Source: JAJVID01 sp050247435
GTDB lineage: Bacteria > Acidobacteriota > Blastocatellia > RBC074
Assembly: GCA_050247435.1 (NCBI GenBank)
Contig: JBFWUF010000031.1
Location: forward strand, 43,368 to 107,367
Length of the DNA stretch: 64,000 nucleotides
Direction: 5' to 3'
Position numbers and translations under genes: made by a program. A model generated the notes under the pieces. The model made no database searches, was not told where the DNA came from, and was given only the letters and a program-made list of their open reading frames with translations. This document shows positions 26,201-35,372 of this stretch, one piece after another (positions within the stretch are counted from its first letter, which is position 1; each line of letters opens with the position of its first letter).

Positions 26201-28216
26201 TCACAAGTTTCGCCCGCCAAAATCAAACAGCGGGAGACTGTCTTCATCCAGCGTGTCCGGGTCGTATTCCGGCTCGAAGTTTTCCGGGTGTCGGGCAGAA
26301 GCAGTGACCATTGCCTGTGCCCACTGATTCTTCGCCGCTTCAGCTTCGTCAGCCGTCTTGCCGTTTGCTTGAGCCTGGGGAGCCAGATTCGGTGTCAGGA
26401 AGTCATCAGCCTGCGCGCCCGCCGCCGTGATTTCTGGCGATAGAACTTTCGGTTCTTTGCCAAGTTGAAATTGCCGCTCTCGCTCGGAAAGTGGCGGGTG
26501 ATCCGCCTTTGCCAATTTGGGGAAAGTCAGGCGCACGGGCGGCGCGTTGCTGATGATTGCCACAGCCTGTTTGTATTTGGTCATCTGCCGGATTTCGCCG
26601 GCGTCCATCAGCGCGCGCCCGACTTCGGTCGAGCGTTCCTGATCGAGTTTGTTGCCGTCGTGGACATCCACCGAACTGGCCTGCAACACAGTCGTTGTTC
26701 CCAACCTCTTTGACGCATATTCCGCCGTGCGTTGATCCACGCCGGGCAGAAAGACCATTGCGCCAACCGAACCGAGTACCGCGTCCCCGCCGTCCATGCC
26801 GTATTGGTGATAAAGCTGCGCGATGTTTTGATAGCCGAGCGCGTATGTCATTCGCCTGCCACGTCCAACGCCGAGCGCCGCAGGCAAGTCGGGGATATGA
26901 ATGTTGCCAATCTCGTCGAGATTGAAGAGGACGGGAGCCGAGTCCTCACTGATCGCGCCGTTGCGCAGGCAGTCGTTGGCGAGGCCGAAGAAAGTGGACA
27001 GCACGCGCTTGTAGCGTTCGGCGTCGCCTTCGGGAACGATCATAAAAACTGCGGTGTTCGCTTGCCGAAGCTCGCTGAAGTTCACAAACCGCACGCCGCG
27101 CGAGGCCATCGGGTTCGTGATCGGCGAAGCAATCGCCATCATATTCGGCGTCGAGAAATCGGCGCACGCGACACCGAGACCGATCAGTACTCCGGCCTGA
27201 AGCTTCGGCTCGACCTTGCTGAACATACCCCAGTAAAGCGGCACTTTCGGGTCAGCCGATTTCATCATCAGATCGTTGAGTTGCTGCAAGCTGAGAGTCG
27301 AAATCAATTCCTGAATCATATGCGGCGCCGGACGCGGATGGAGTTGATTTAATTGCAGCAGGATGGCCGTCAGCGCAGCTTTCTCAGCTTCCTTCCAGAA
27401 TGGGTCGGCGGTTGAGCGGCGGCTCTGTTCCGAATCCAGAATCATCGTGGCAACTTTGTGCGCGAACTCCGCATTGCCGCCGCAGTCGGGCAGAAAGTTC
27501 CAGCGGTCGGAACGCTCGGGCGTTTGCAGGTCAATCCGATAGACGTTGCGGAACAGGTACGCCGTCTGGTCATAAAGTTCGCCCTTCGGGTCAAGCACGA
27601 TGACGGAACCTGTCCCCGCCCACGCCCGCTGCCACGTGATAAAGAACGTTGATGATTTCCCTGAGCGCGGCGGCCCGAACATCGCCAGATGGCAGGTTGA
27701 ATGCTCCGGCCCCAGCACGACGCTGTGTTTCCATCCCAGACCGCCGAGCAGCAGCGTGAAGGGCGGCAGCGGTTCGTCTTTTTTGAGCGCCAGCTTCAAA
27801 TCTCGCAGCTCACGCGCATCGGCCCACCGGGCGGAACCGTAAGTCACCCGCTGTTCATACTGGTAGTAAGGCAGCCAGAGTTGCGCGGCCTCGACCCACG
27901 AGATCAGCACCGCCGTGATGCCGAGGCAGTGCGCGGCAATCTCGATCTCAATTCGCATTGCGAGCCAGTGAGACGCCTGAAGAAAAAGCCAAGCGGACAG
28001 GAACCCTGAGACAACGAGCAGCACGGCCTGCCCGCAGTCTCCGAGCAGGTTCAGCGCGGCCTGGTACGCAGGCAGATGCTGAGCGGCTGCCGGGCGCGGG
28101 ATGTGATATTCGGCATCAATCTGCTGGCAAAGCTGCGAGAGCGATTTCGGCTGCTCCCGCCACCACTGCCGGTATCGGTTCAGCTTTGTAAGAGTCGTTG
28201 TTCCTGTAGCATTCAT
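26201..28216 (-). CDS. Type IV coupling protein (TraG/VirD4 family)
   Basis: A 671-residue inner-membrane ATPase. Two membrane segments lie in the first 120 residues. Walker A is MFGPPRSGKSST (about 178-190), Walker B is LFNLDEIGNI (about 427-436), and the sequence after it (LPAALGVGRGRRMTYALGYQNIAQL) is the TraM-recognition region typical of VirD4/TraG. It would connect the relaxosome to the secretion channel and pump the DNA. The operon position, after VirB8-VirB10, is usual. No relaxase gene is visible nearby. Confidence 0.92.
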   Translation of the reverse strand: MNATGTTTLTKLNRYRQWWREQPKSLSQLCQQIDAEYHIPRPAAAQHLPAYQAALNLLGDCGQAVLLVVSGFLSAWLFLQASHWLAMRIEIEIAAHCLGITAVLISWVEAAQLWLPYYQYEQRVTYGSARWADARELRDLKLALKKDEPLPPFTLLLGGLGWKHSVVLGPEHSTCHLAMFGPPRSGKSSTFFITWQRAWAGTGSVIVLDPKGELYDQTAYLFRNVYRIDLQTPERSDRWNFLPDCGGNAEFAHKVATMILDSEQSRRSTADPFWKEAEKAALTAILLQLNQLHPRPAPHMIQELISTLSLQQLNDLMMKSADPKVPLYWGMFSKVEPKLQAGVLIGLGVACADFSTPNMMAIASPITNPMASRGVRFVNFSELRQANTAVFMIVPEGDAERYKRVLSTFFGLANDCLRNGAISEDSAPVLFNLDEIGNIHIPDLPAALGVGRGRRMTYALGYQNIAQLYHQYGMDGGDAVLGSVGAMVFLPGVDQRTAEYASKRLGTTTVLQASSVDVHDGNKLDQERSTEVGRALMDAGEIRQMTKYKQAVAIISNAPPVRLTFPKLAKADHPPLSERERQFQLGKEPKVLSPEITAAGAQADDFLTPNLAPQAQANGKTADEAEAAKNQWAQAMVTASARHPENFEPEYDPDTLDEDSLPLFDFGGRNL

Positions 28217-28234
28217 TCTTCAGGTAAGCACGAA

Positions 28235-28945
28235 CTATTTTCCTGTCGCTGCATACTGTCGCGTCCAGGAATTAAGCTGCTCGATTTCCTCCGGCGCGAA
28301 TGATCTTTCGCGAAGCGGCTCGACGTTCCAGCCCATCGCAAGGATTTGCGCGACTGTCGCGAACGGCGCGGGGATTGGCGTTTCGGCTTTCCTGGCGATC
28401 AGCAGCACAGCGCCGGAATCGTCATCGCTACCGGCTGCCAGCCGCACGATTATTGCCGGCCCATCTGTGCGCTCGCTGCCGATGGAAACGATTTCGATCC
28501 CCAGCGGAGCCGAACGGTAGCGCGCATAAATCGTCGAGCTGTCGGAAATCAGCACGCCTTCGCCTGGGGTCTGGCGGATACCTGGAGGCAGGAGATGGCG
28601 CTTCACCATCAATCCAACCAGCGCATTCGCATTCGCTGGCGACCGGTTGCTCATTTGTTCAGTGACGGCGAGCGTCGCCAGCCCCATCAGCAATCCGGTT
28701 ACTTCCCGCACTCGGACAGCAGTTTTAGCGACCTCTCCATCGGGCAAACTGATCGAGCTTCCAGCGATGGTTGACCGCACAGGTTGCATTTCGATTGCCG
28801 GTTCACCAATCTCGACTCGTGCCTTCACCCGGTAACGACGCGCGTTGAGCCATCCGGCAAAGAGCATTCCGGCAATCACAATCACGACCGTCAGCACGAC
28901 AAGCAATGGAGGCGACGGACGCCATTTCTTCTTCTCAATTTTCAT
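28235..28945 (-). CDS. Hypothetical bitopic membrane protein of the transfer operon
   Basis: A 236-residue protein with a basic N-terminus (MKIEKKKWRPSPP), one membrane helix (about 14-31) and a periplasmic region of about 200 residues (ARVEIGEPAIEMQPVRST; LIVRLAAGSDDDSGAVLLIA). I recognise no family. The topology resembles small conjugation channel subunits. Its ATG overlaps the AAA ATPase stop by 4 nt, and the coupling protein starts 18 nt downstream. Confidence 0.55.
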   Translation of the reverse strand: MKIEKKKWRPSPPLLVVLTVVIVIAGMLFAGWLNARRYRVKARVEIGEPAIEMQPVRSTIAGSSISLPDGEVAKTAVRVREVTGLLMGLATLAVTEQMSNRSPANANALVGLMVKRHLLPPGIRQTPGEGVLISDSSTIYARYRSAPLGIEIVSIGSERTDGPAIIVRLAAGSDDDSGAVLLIARKAETPIPAPFATVAQILAMGWNVEPLRERSFAPEEIEQLNSWTRQYAATGK

Positions 28946-29979
28946 TGTGCGATCTCCTCAAGCTCTTCAAGCCAGCCTTCAATCTCGTCATTCGGCGCGT
29001 TCATCATCACTTCAACTCGTGCCAGCGACTTGCGCAGGTTCTCCAGATCGAGCCGACGACGAGCGAGAAAGCAAAGGTGTTTTTCGATTCCGTCAATGCT
29101 TAGGTCATCGCATCTTTCATCCGTCAGCGCGCGCAACAAGGAGATGGATTCGCGCAGCCCCGGCTTGTCCGTGATTCCCGGCAGACTGCGCACGGCGTTG
29201 ATCAGCCTGACCATTTTTGCCAGCAGCAGGCGCGACGCTTGCGGGCAGCGTGCTTTCAGAATTCGCACTTCTTCACGCGGCGCGGGCGGCGGGAGCCACG
29301 AATACAGGCAGCGCGAACGCATCGGCGATGACAGATCGTGGCGTTGATCGTTCGAGAGCAGAATCACGACCGGCCAGTGCGCCGACTTGCCTGATTGATC
29401 GCGCACGCCGATTTCGCCGAAGCGCGGGATGTGCGCGTACCCACGCGCGAAAAGCTGCAACAGCATGTCCTCAATCTTCTCGCTGACCTTGTCGAATTCA
29501 TCGCAGATCAGAATCGGAACGGCATCCTGCTCTGCCGCCGTCTCGTAGGCGGCCAGCGCTTCGCCGAGCAACAGGAACTCGCGCGTCCATTGGCTGGCGC
29601 GGGCTTCTTCAAGGCCGCTTCCCATCGCTATGGCTTGTCGCACCCATTGCGTCTGCGCTTCACGATCCCAGTCGTACAAGACATCGGCGAGCGTGAGACC
29701 TTCCATTCCTTGCAAATAAAACATTGGCAGGTTGCAGGCTTCGGCGAGAGCTTCGGCCAGCGCCGTCTTGCCGCCGCCGCGCGGGCCTTCGATCAGCCAG
29801 GGCAAACCGCTGCGCAGCACGTGGCACAGATCGCGCAGCATCCCGCGCTGAATGACGTACCCCGTGCCGCGCAGCAGATCGGCCAATGCCTGCTCGCCGC
29901 ATTCGTCCAACAGTTTGCGCGGATTGATGATCGGAAGGCCGGGATTGTTTTGTTGCACTTCAAGGCTTCTCCGCCTCAA
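28942..29979 (-). CDS. MoxR-like AAA+ ATPase within the transfer operon
   Basis: A 345-residue ATPase. Walker A is LIEGPRGGGKTALAEAL (about 62-78), Walker B is PILICDEFDKVSE, and sensor 1 lies in VVILLSNDQRHDLSSPM. The segment MEGLTLADVLYDWDREAQ after Walker A is typical of MoxR-type ATPases that act on DNA or protein complexes. It is not VirB11: it lacks the VirB11 Asp and His boxes and N-terminal domain. It overlaps VirB10 by 20 nt and the next gene by 4 nt, so it belongs to the same transcript and may replace VirB11 or serve a channel-remodelling role. Confidence 0.8.
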   Translation of the reverse strand: MRRRSLEVQQNNPGLPIINPRKLLDECGEQALADLLRGTGYVIQRGMLRDLCHVLRSGLPWLIEGPRGGGKTALAEALAEACNLPMFYLQGMEGLTLADVLYDWDREAQTQWVRQAIAMGSGLEEARASQWTREFLLLGEALAAYETAAEQDAVPILICDEFDKVSEKIEDMLLQLFARGYAHIPRFGEIGVRDQSGKSAHWPVVILLSNDQRHDLSSPMRSRCLYSWLPPPAPREEVRILKARCPQASRLLLAKMVRLINAVRSLPGITDKPGLRESISLLRALTDERCDDLSIDGIEKHLCFLARRRLDLENLRKSLARVEVMMNAPNDEIEGWLEELEEIAQ

Positions 29980-31375
29980 TTTCCTTGAGAACCATCTGCG
30001 CCACGCGCTGCAACTCAGGGTTCATTCTCGGCAACGCGGCGCGAATGCGCGACGGCTTGGCTTCCGCCATCAGTTCGGCCAGTTCTTCATCGGTCAGGCT
30101 TTCTGCCTGCGAGCCTGCTTTGGCGAGATGTGAGTCTGAAGTCGCCTCCGGCAGGGTCGTCACCATTACGAAACCGGTCGTTCCCGCCGGAACTTCGACA
30201 AAAGTTTTGTTCTGATCGGAGCGCAGGCCGTCCGCGCTGGACGCCGACCGATACGTTCCATAAGGATCGGCAGCAATGACGACCGACGAACTGCGCCGAT
30301 TGAGGACGCCCGTCGCAATCTGCACTCCGGCTTCTGCTGCACGGTCAAGGACTCTGACCCAGGCAGGCGAGATGCGCCGCTGTTTGCCGCGCAAGCCCGC
30401 GCCGCCATCGTTGCCCAGCACTTCGCCTTCGAGTTTCGTGAACGTTTGGGTGTCAGGATCAATGAAGCCTTTGATTTGCAGATAAGCGCGATCAAGCTCT
30501 CCGCAGAGCGTCTGGCCGATGAAGACAGTGCCGCGACGAAGCTGCCAGTTTCCTGCCTTGAGATCACGCACAAGTTCCAAACGCGCGAGCGATCCCTGGC
30601 GCAACGTGTAAAGCACGCCCATCAATCGCACGGGCAGCATTGCGCCGAAATTTGGCGCGGCGGTTCGCCTGGTCAGGCGTGATGAGGAACTGTTTTGATC
30701 GGGTTGATCTGTCCTATCTGCAATGTTTGCTCTGACTGGCGAATCAGAGGCGTTCGGCACGCTCGCGGCCTTCTGTGGCGCAGACGCGAAACGAACTGAT
30801 TGTGTAGCACTGGACTTTGTCGCTGAGACATTCGCCGATGCGGCAGAAATGCCCAAAGCTCTTTTATCTGAAAGCTCACTGCCACGTTGCTGTGCGGAAC
30901 CAGATGCGGCGGCCCCGGCTGCCAATGCTTCCGGCGGAGCGGCGAGCGTAGTTGCAATTCCAGGCTGCACCGGCACAGAAACCTTTTCATCTTTGTTGAT
31001 CGCTGGTGCGGCAGTCATCTGTTCTGACGCGACAGCAACTGACGGTTGCTTCGTTGGATCAGTATCGCCCGCCTTCAATGGCGTGAGAGAACCACTGATT
31101 GAATCGAACGCGGCTTGTTTGATGTCTTTGCCGCTCGCAATTTTCTCTGGCAGTTTCTTGTTCGCTTTGAGGTCAACTCTTTCGCCGCGCAGCAGGAACC
31201 AGCCTCCAATGGCGGTCACAACGACGAGCAACAGGAGCGCAAGCAGCATCAACAAAACTTTTCTGCGACGATTTCGCCGGGGCTTTTCATCCGGCAACCT
31301 GACGCTTTCTTCCAGGTCGGAAAGCCTGACCCGTGGTTCTTCCGCACTTCGCAATTCGGATTGATTCTCGTTCAT
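29960..31375 (-). CDS. VirB10/TrbI-like T4SS channel protein
   Basis: A 471-residue bitopic protein. A cytoplasmic basic stretch (DEKPRRNRRRK) leads to one membrane helix (about 38-58), then a long Ser/Ala/Pro-rich periplasmic linker (60-235). The C-terminal beta domain contains LPVRLMGVLYTLRQG, RGTVFIGQTLCGELDRAYLQ and KLEGEVLGNDGGAGLRG, which corresponds to the VirB10 barrel. It would span the envelope and gate the channel. It is 12 nt downstream of the VirB9-like gene. Confidence 0.8.
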   Translation of the reverse strand: MNENQSELRSAEEPRVRLSDLEESVRLPDEKPRRNRRRKVLLMLLALLLLVVVTAIGGWFLLRGERVDLKANKKLPEKIASGKDIKQAAFDSISGSLTPLKAGDTDPTKQPSVAVASEQMTAAPAINKDEKVSVPVQPGIATTLAAPPEALAAGAAASGSAQQRGSELSDKRALGISAASANVSATKSSATQSVRFASAPQKAASVPNASDSPVRANIADRTDQPDQNSSSSRLTRRTAAPNFGAMLPVRLMGVLYTLRQGSLARLELVRDLKAGNWQLRRGTVFIGQTLCGELDRAYLQIKGFIDPDTQTFTKLEGEVLGNDGGAGLRGKQRRISPAWVRVLDRAAEAGVQIATGVLNRRSSSVVIAADPYGTYRSASSADGLRSDQNKTFVEVPAGTTGFVMVTTLPEATSDSHLAKAGSQAESLTDEELAELMAEAKPSRIRAALPRMNPELQRVAQMVLKEIEAEKP

Positions 31376-31387
31376 CGCTGTCCTCCT

Positions 31388-32530
31388 CTATCGTGTTCCC
31401 GCCGTCAGTTCCAACGTCACCGGCTCATCCGCTGCATTAACCTGCGCGACGGCCACGCTGAGCCGTTGTTTTGCGCCCAGCACCGGCGCTTCATACGTGA
31501 GCAGATAGCGCGCGGTCTGTTTGGCCGCGACCATTCCGTCAGATGTTGAACTTTCGATTTTCAGGTTGGCAACCGGCTCGACCTGAAGGACTCGGCCTTT
31601 TTCATCGAGTGTCTGAATTTGCAACTCAGGATGACCGGAGACGATCTTGACCGGGGATGAAAGCGTGTTGCGCACCGTCACCAGCACCTGGCGCTGTTTT
31701 GCGTCAATGATGCGCGTTTGTCTGGCGATCTTCAGACCGTGAAGAGATTTGCTCCATTGTTCTTTACCTTCGACGACCGGGTAATCAATGAGCGTCGGTT
31801 TGGGAGCGGCTTTCTCTTTCGCCGCGTCGTCTGTCTTCGCAGGCGGGGTTTGTGGTGGTGCTGCGGCTTTCTCAGGAGGGCCAGGCGGCGGCGAAATAGG
31901 TCTGATTGACGATGCCTGCTGCTTGCCGCTCAATGCCTCTTCTTTTCTGTCGAGGTTGATTGCCAGTCCCGCGGTGCGGCGCGCATCCGTGATGGCCTTC
32001 GGGTCATACATCACCACGCAGCGATGCGCGTTGCGCTCGATGTCGCGCGTCGGATAGATCAGAAAGGTCACCACCATGCCCGAATTCATCTGCACGATGA
32101 TCGAGGTCGCTGGCGAGGCCGCTTTCGTTCCTTCAGGCGCGGGCGCAAAACCGCCGCTCGGTCGCATTACGAAAAAGCGGTCGGTCTCTTTGGTCGGCGA
32201 ATCTTCAATTGTCACCAGTTCTGGATTGCCCGGATTGATCGCAAAGAACCGATCACTGGCCGGGAATTCGACGAGCGCCACGCCGTTTTGCGCGAGTCCC
32301 AGGCGAATGATCGGGTTTTCATTGCCACGCACCGCCACGCTGACTTCTCCTGAGAGATACTGCGGCGCCGGGTTGTTGACTACCAGCACCGGCGGCAAAG
32401 GCGCTGGCATTGGCTTTTCCTGTTGATGCTTTTTCGTTTTCTTTGTTTGCGCCGCGACTGGTGGAATCATTTGCGACATCGCCAAAGCAAGCGCCACGAA
32501 AAAGCAGCCTGAGTTCAGCCATCGTTTCAT
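31388..32530 (-). CDS. VirB9/TrbG-like T4SS outer-membrane core protein
   Basis: A 380-residue secreted protein with a signal peptide (MKRWLNSGC to VAAQT, about 28 residues). The N-terminal beta domain contains FPASDRFFAINPGNPELVTIED, FFVMRPSGGF and MVVTFLIYPTRD, consistent with VirB9/CagX-type domains. A Pro/Ala-rich linker (about 205-240) leads to a second beta domain (TRIIDAKQRQVLVTVRNTL). A call of VirB9 rests on order (between VirB8 and VirB10) and fold pattern. Confidence 0.68.
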   Translation of the reverse strand: MKRWLNSGCFFVALALAMSQMIPPVAAQTKKTKKHQQEKPMPAPLPPVLVVNNPAPQYLSGEVSVAVRGNENPIIRLGLAQNGVALVEFPASDRFFAINPGNPELVTIEDSPTKETDRFFVMRPSGGFAPAPEGTKAASPATSIIVQMNSGMVVTFLIYPTRDIERNAHRCVVMYDPKAITDARRTAGLAINLDRKEEALSGKQQASSIRPISPPPGPPEKAAAPPQTPPAKTDDAAKEKAAPKPTLIDYPVVEGKEQWSKSLHGLKIARQTRIIDAKQRQVLVTVRNTLSSPVKIVSGHPELQIQTLDEKGRVLQVEPVANLKIESSTSDGMVAAKQTARYLLTYEAPVLGAKQRLSVAVAQVNAADEPVTLELTAGTR

Positions 32531-32557
32531 TGGTGTTCTCCTTTCGGCATCCTCGCT

Positions 32558-33316
32558 TCACGAGGAACCGAGTTCTTTGTAATCAATCGCGGCGACCAGA
32601 AAGCCCATTCTGCGATTGGCGTCGTTACGCCCAGCGGGATCGGCGACGAGCTTGATGGTCAGTTGCAGTTGCTTCGTTTCGCGGACGACTGCGTTGTTGA
32701 TGACTTTGGTGATTTCCTGTTTGCCGATCACACGCAACGTATATGGATCAAGCCGGTCTACGCTCGTGTCTTGCGGAGTCCATACCGCCTGCCAGGATTC
32801 AGCGCGTTGCTGTTCGAGGATGTGGTGATCTTTCAGATAAGCAGCGAATCTCACGGCTGATTGCGGAACCATCATTTCAAGCGCCGCTTTCAGATCAGCC
32901 GCCCGCGCCGCCGGATTGACCGCGTACAGCAATCGGACGTACTCGCTCACAAGGTATTTCTTGTCGGCCTCACCCGGCTGATCCGGCATCATCTTTACAG
33001 CACCCGTCGCGCCGTATTCCCGATCGTTGATCATCAGCACCTGCCCGCTGGAACGATCAACCACAATGCGGTCAGGCCGCCGCCAGTATTGGTATGCATT
33101 GCCGAGCGCGCTCAGCATGAGCAGACAGAGCACGATGAGCAGCGTCGTGAGCAGTTGAAAGCTGGTTCGCACGTCAGCCGGATCGCGGTAGACAATGAGG
33201 CGCGGCTCGACATCTGGTGGTGAAACTACAGCCGTTGACGGTTTGTCCCTTTTCTCATCAAATGGAGTTGCCGACCAAAGACCATCGTTGACTTGTGGCA
33301 AATCGGTGTTTGTCAT
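32558..33316 (-). CDS. VirB8/TrbF-like inner-membrane T4SS protein
   Basis: A 252-residue protein with a cytoplasmic N-terminus, one membrane helix (about 53-72, LLTTLLIVLCLLMLSALGN) and a periplasmic NTF2-like domain (EYVRLLYAVNPAARAADL; LDPYTLRVIGKQEITKV). It fits VirB8/TrbF in length and topology. It is the first gene of the minus-strand transfer operon. The 248 bp between it and the transglycosylase gene upstream contains nothing I recognise. Confidence 0.72.
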   Translation of the reverse strand: MTNTDLPQVNDGLWSATPFDEKRDKPSTAVVSPPDVEPRLIVYRDPADVRTSFQLLTTLLIVLCLLMLSALGNAYQYWRRPDRIVVDRSSGQVLMINDREYGATGAVKMMPDQPGEADKKYLVSEYVRLLYAVNPAARAADLKAALEMMVPQSAVRFAAYLKDHHILEQQRAESWQAVWTPQDTSVDRLDPYTLRVIGKQEITKVINNAVVRETKQLQLTIKLVADPAGRNDANRRMGFLVAAIDYKELGSS

Positions 33317-33564
33317 CGTCGCCCCCTTCTTTTACGAATGTGATGCGGGGAAGCTCCGAGCAGAGCCTCTCAATCGGAACGCCGGGGGTACTTCAATTTG
33401 AATGCCACAAGCTGATCGCCTGTGAACCAGGGCCTTTTCAGGGTTGGAGGGTTTTCAGGCAGGTCCAGGAATTGTGATTGCGATGATGAGTCTGGATTTT
33501 TGCAGGGCGATTTTGACACGGGTCTGGTGAAATCCAGTTTCCCCCCATTCTCAGCCGTGGGTGA

Positions 33565-34344
33565 TCATTCTTCTTCGCGTCCTCTTCCAAAATAGATCGA
33601 GCGTCTGTGAACATTCGATCGAATCGGAAATTGCGCGGTGTCTGGTTCTGAATGACTGATTGCGCGAATGCTGTTGCGAACCAAGCCTTGCGTCAGTTCA
33701 CCCTTTTCTTCCTGGCCGGAGTCACTTTTCATTTTTGAGCCGACCTGCTGCGTGAAGGATGGTGAAATGGAGCGAAGCGTTTTCAGTAGTGCCATCCCTC
33801 GCGCAACGTAAGAGCGGGTTTCGCGGTAAGGCGGGATGCCTCCGGTGACGACCCCTTTCGGATTGATGATTCGACTGCCAACGATGACCGTTTGTCCTTT
33901 CAGATAGGCTTCAACTGTAGCCTCGCCGGCGTTGTACGCTGCCAGCACCAGATCAGCGCGATGATCAAAGCGGACGGCAAGATCGCGGAGATAACGCGCC
34001 GCTGCATCAATCGCAGCTTGCGGATTGTGCGGATCGCTGAGGCCATAACGTGCGGCGGTGGCTGGCATAAACTGCATAATCCCGCGCGCGCCACGTTTGC
34101 TGATGGCGGCAGGATTGAAGCGGGTTTCCAAATATCCCACGACACAAAGCAGGAACGGATCAGCCTCATGCTTCACCGCTGCCGAGGCAATGAACTGCTC
34201 ATATGGACGCGCACGAACGGCCATCTCATCCTCAACCTGTTTCTTCTGCGCCAAGGCCGGAATTGCGCCCCACCAGGCCAGCATCAGCCAGACGCTGCAT
34301 TTCACCAGCGTTTTATAAGCCCACTTCACAAGCCGATTCTTCAT
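33565..34344 (-). CDS. VirB1-like lytic transglycosylase
   Basis: A 259-residue exported SLT-family enzyme. The start MKNRLVKW at 34344 has AAGGAGAG upstream and gives a signal peptide ending ALAQ. The catalytic Glu is in GYLETRFNPAAISKRGARGIMQFMP, followed by AARYLRDLAVRF and LVLAAYNAGEATVEAY, all conserved in soluble lytic transglycosylases. It would open the peptidoglycan locally for assembly of the secretion channel. It is divergent from the VirB2 operon across 271 bp that must hold promoters for both directions. Confidence 0.9.
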   Translation of the reverse strand: MKNRLVKWAYKTLVKCSVWLMLAWWGAIPALAQKKQVEDEMAVRARPYEQFIASAAVKHEADPFLLCVVGYLETRFNPAAISKRGARGIMQFMPATAARYGLSDPHNPQAAIDAAARYLRDLAVRFDHRADLVLAAYNAGEATVEAYLKGQTVIVGSRIINPKGVVTGGIPPYRETRSYVARGMALLKTLRSISPSFTQQVGSKMKSDSGQEEKGELTQGLVRNSIRAISHSEPDTAQFPIRSNVHRRSIYFGRGREEE

Positions 34345-34615
34345 TCCTGATCTCTCCTTCCGGATTTCATCGAAAGCTGAAGAAGCAATCAGCAATGGCA
34401 ATACCGAAGGCGATTGAAGCTCTGGCGCGGTGATTGCTTTATGGCAAAGCGTTGCAAACGAGGAGAGCCTGGCCAGGTAAACCCATAACCGCACGGAGTC
34501 GTGACTTCGGGTAACAAAGATGTAGTTGGTCACCAGACTGCCCGAATGTGCGGCTCCGTGCGCCTTCACCTTCATCTACAGACAAACGTGGCAGAGACAA
34601 AACGAGGTAAGCGTG

Positions 34616-35032
34616 ATGAGAAACCTTTCTGATTTTCAGCGACTGAGTCTGGTCTGCGGTCTGCGGCTGACGGCCCTCGCCCGCATCGTGATGCTGCTCG
34701 AACCCGCCCTGGTGATGCTGCTGACTGCGCTGCTGGCGCTCACAACCTTATCTGGTGAAGCACTCGCGCAAACACCTGGCGGCAACATCTTCGGCAGCGA
34801 CCAGCAGGTAGGCAATGCAATTCGTGAAGCGATCAAGTGGGGGCGCAATCTGCTTTTCCTGATGGGTGTCGTCTTCGTCGGCTGGGGCGTGGTCAATTTC
34901 GGCACGGACAAACCTTCCGCCAAGCAGTTCATCGCCGCCATCGGGTGTTTCGCCTTCGGCGGGATTGTGGCGCTGGTCTATTCAATCTCGCAGGGGAACG
35001 CGGTCAACCTCGATACCGGTTTTGGGAACTGA
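34616..35032 (+). CDS. VirB2/TrbC-like pilin subunit
   Basis: A 138-residue protein starting MRNLSDFQ at 34616 (CGAGG upstream). It has a long signal peptide (cleavage likely at ALAQT), then two hydrophobic helices (LLFLMGVVFVGWGVVNFG; AAIGCFAFGGIVALVYSI) separated by a short basic loop (TDKPSAKQ). That is the topology of VirB2/TrbC pilins. It is the first gene of the plus-strand transfer operon and is followed 7 nt later by the VirB3-like gene. Confidence 0.75.
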   Translation: MRNLSDFQRLSLVCGLRLTALARIVMLLEPALVMLLTALLALTTLSGEALAQTPGGNIFGSDQQVGNAIREAIKWGRNLLFLMGVVFVGWGVVNFGTDKPSAKQFIAAIGCFAFGGIVALVYSISQGNAVNLDTGFGN

Positions 35033-35039
35033 GGACGCT

Positions 35040-35372
35040 ATGCAGGCAAGACCCATCAGATCGCAAATCTATCTGCCGGTGCTGCGCTTCGGCATCACCG
35101 ATGAAGACTGGGGCTTCGTGATCGTCGCCGCAATTCTCGGTTATGCGATTCCATTTGTATTCGGGGTGAAGATCGGAAATGTCCCGCTTGAGATTGTGGG
35201 CTGGATCGTGGCGACTGGACTGACGATCTTCACCCTGAACATCATTCGCCGCAAGAGTCGTCCGGCGTGGTTGCGCCACTTCATTCGGGCCGCGCTGCAA
35301 GGGGCAGTGAGTCGCAGAAGACTGCCCGGCGATACCGCACGTGACTGGCTCAAGCCAGAGGAGAAGGAATAA
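35040..35372 (+). CDS. VirB3-like inner-membrane protein
   Basis: A 110-residue protein starting MQARPIRSQIY at 35040 (TGAGG upstream). Two membrane helices lie at about 23-60, followed by a basic C-terminus (IIRRKSRPAWLRHFIRAAL). Size, topology and place between VirB2 and VirB4 fit VirB3/TrbD, which associates with the VirB4 ATPase. Its stop overlaps the VirB4 start by one base (TAATG). Confidence 0.68.
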   Translation: MQARPIRSQIYLPVLRFGITDEDWGFVIVAAILGYAIPFVFGVKIGNVPLEIVGWIVATGLTIFTLNIIRRKSRPAWLRHFIRAALQGAVSRRRLPGDTARDWLKPEEKE

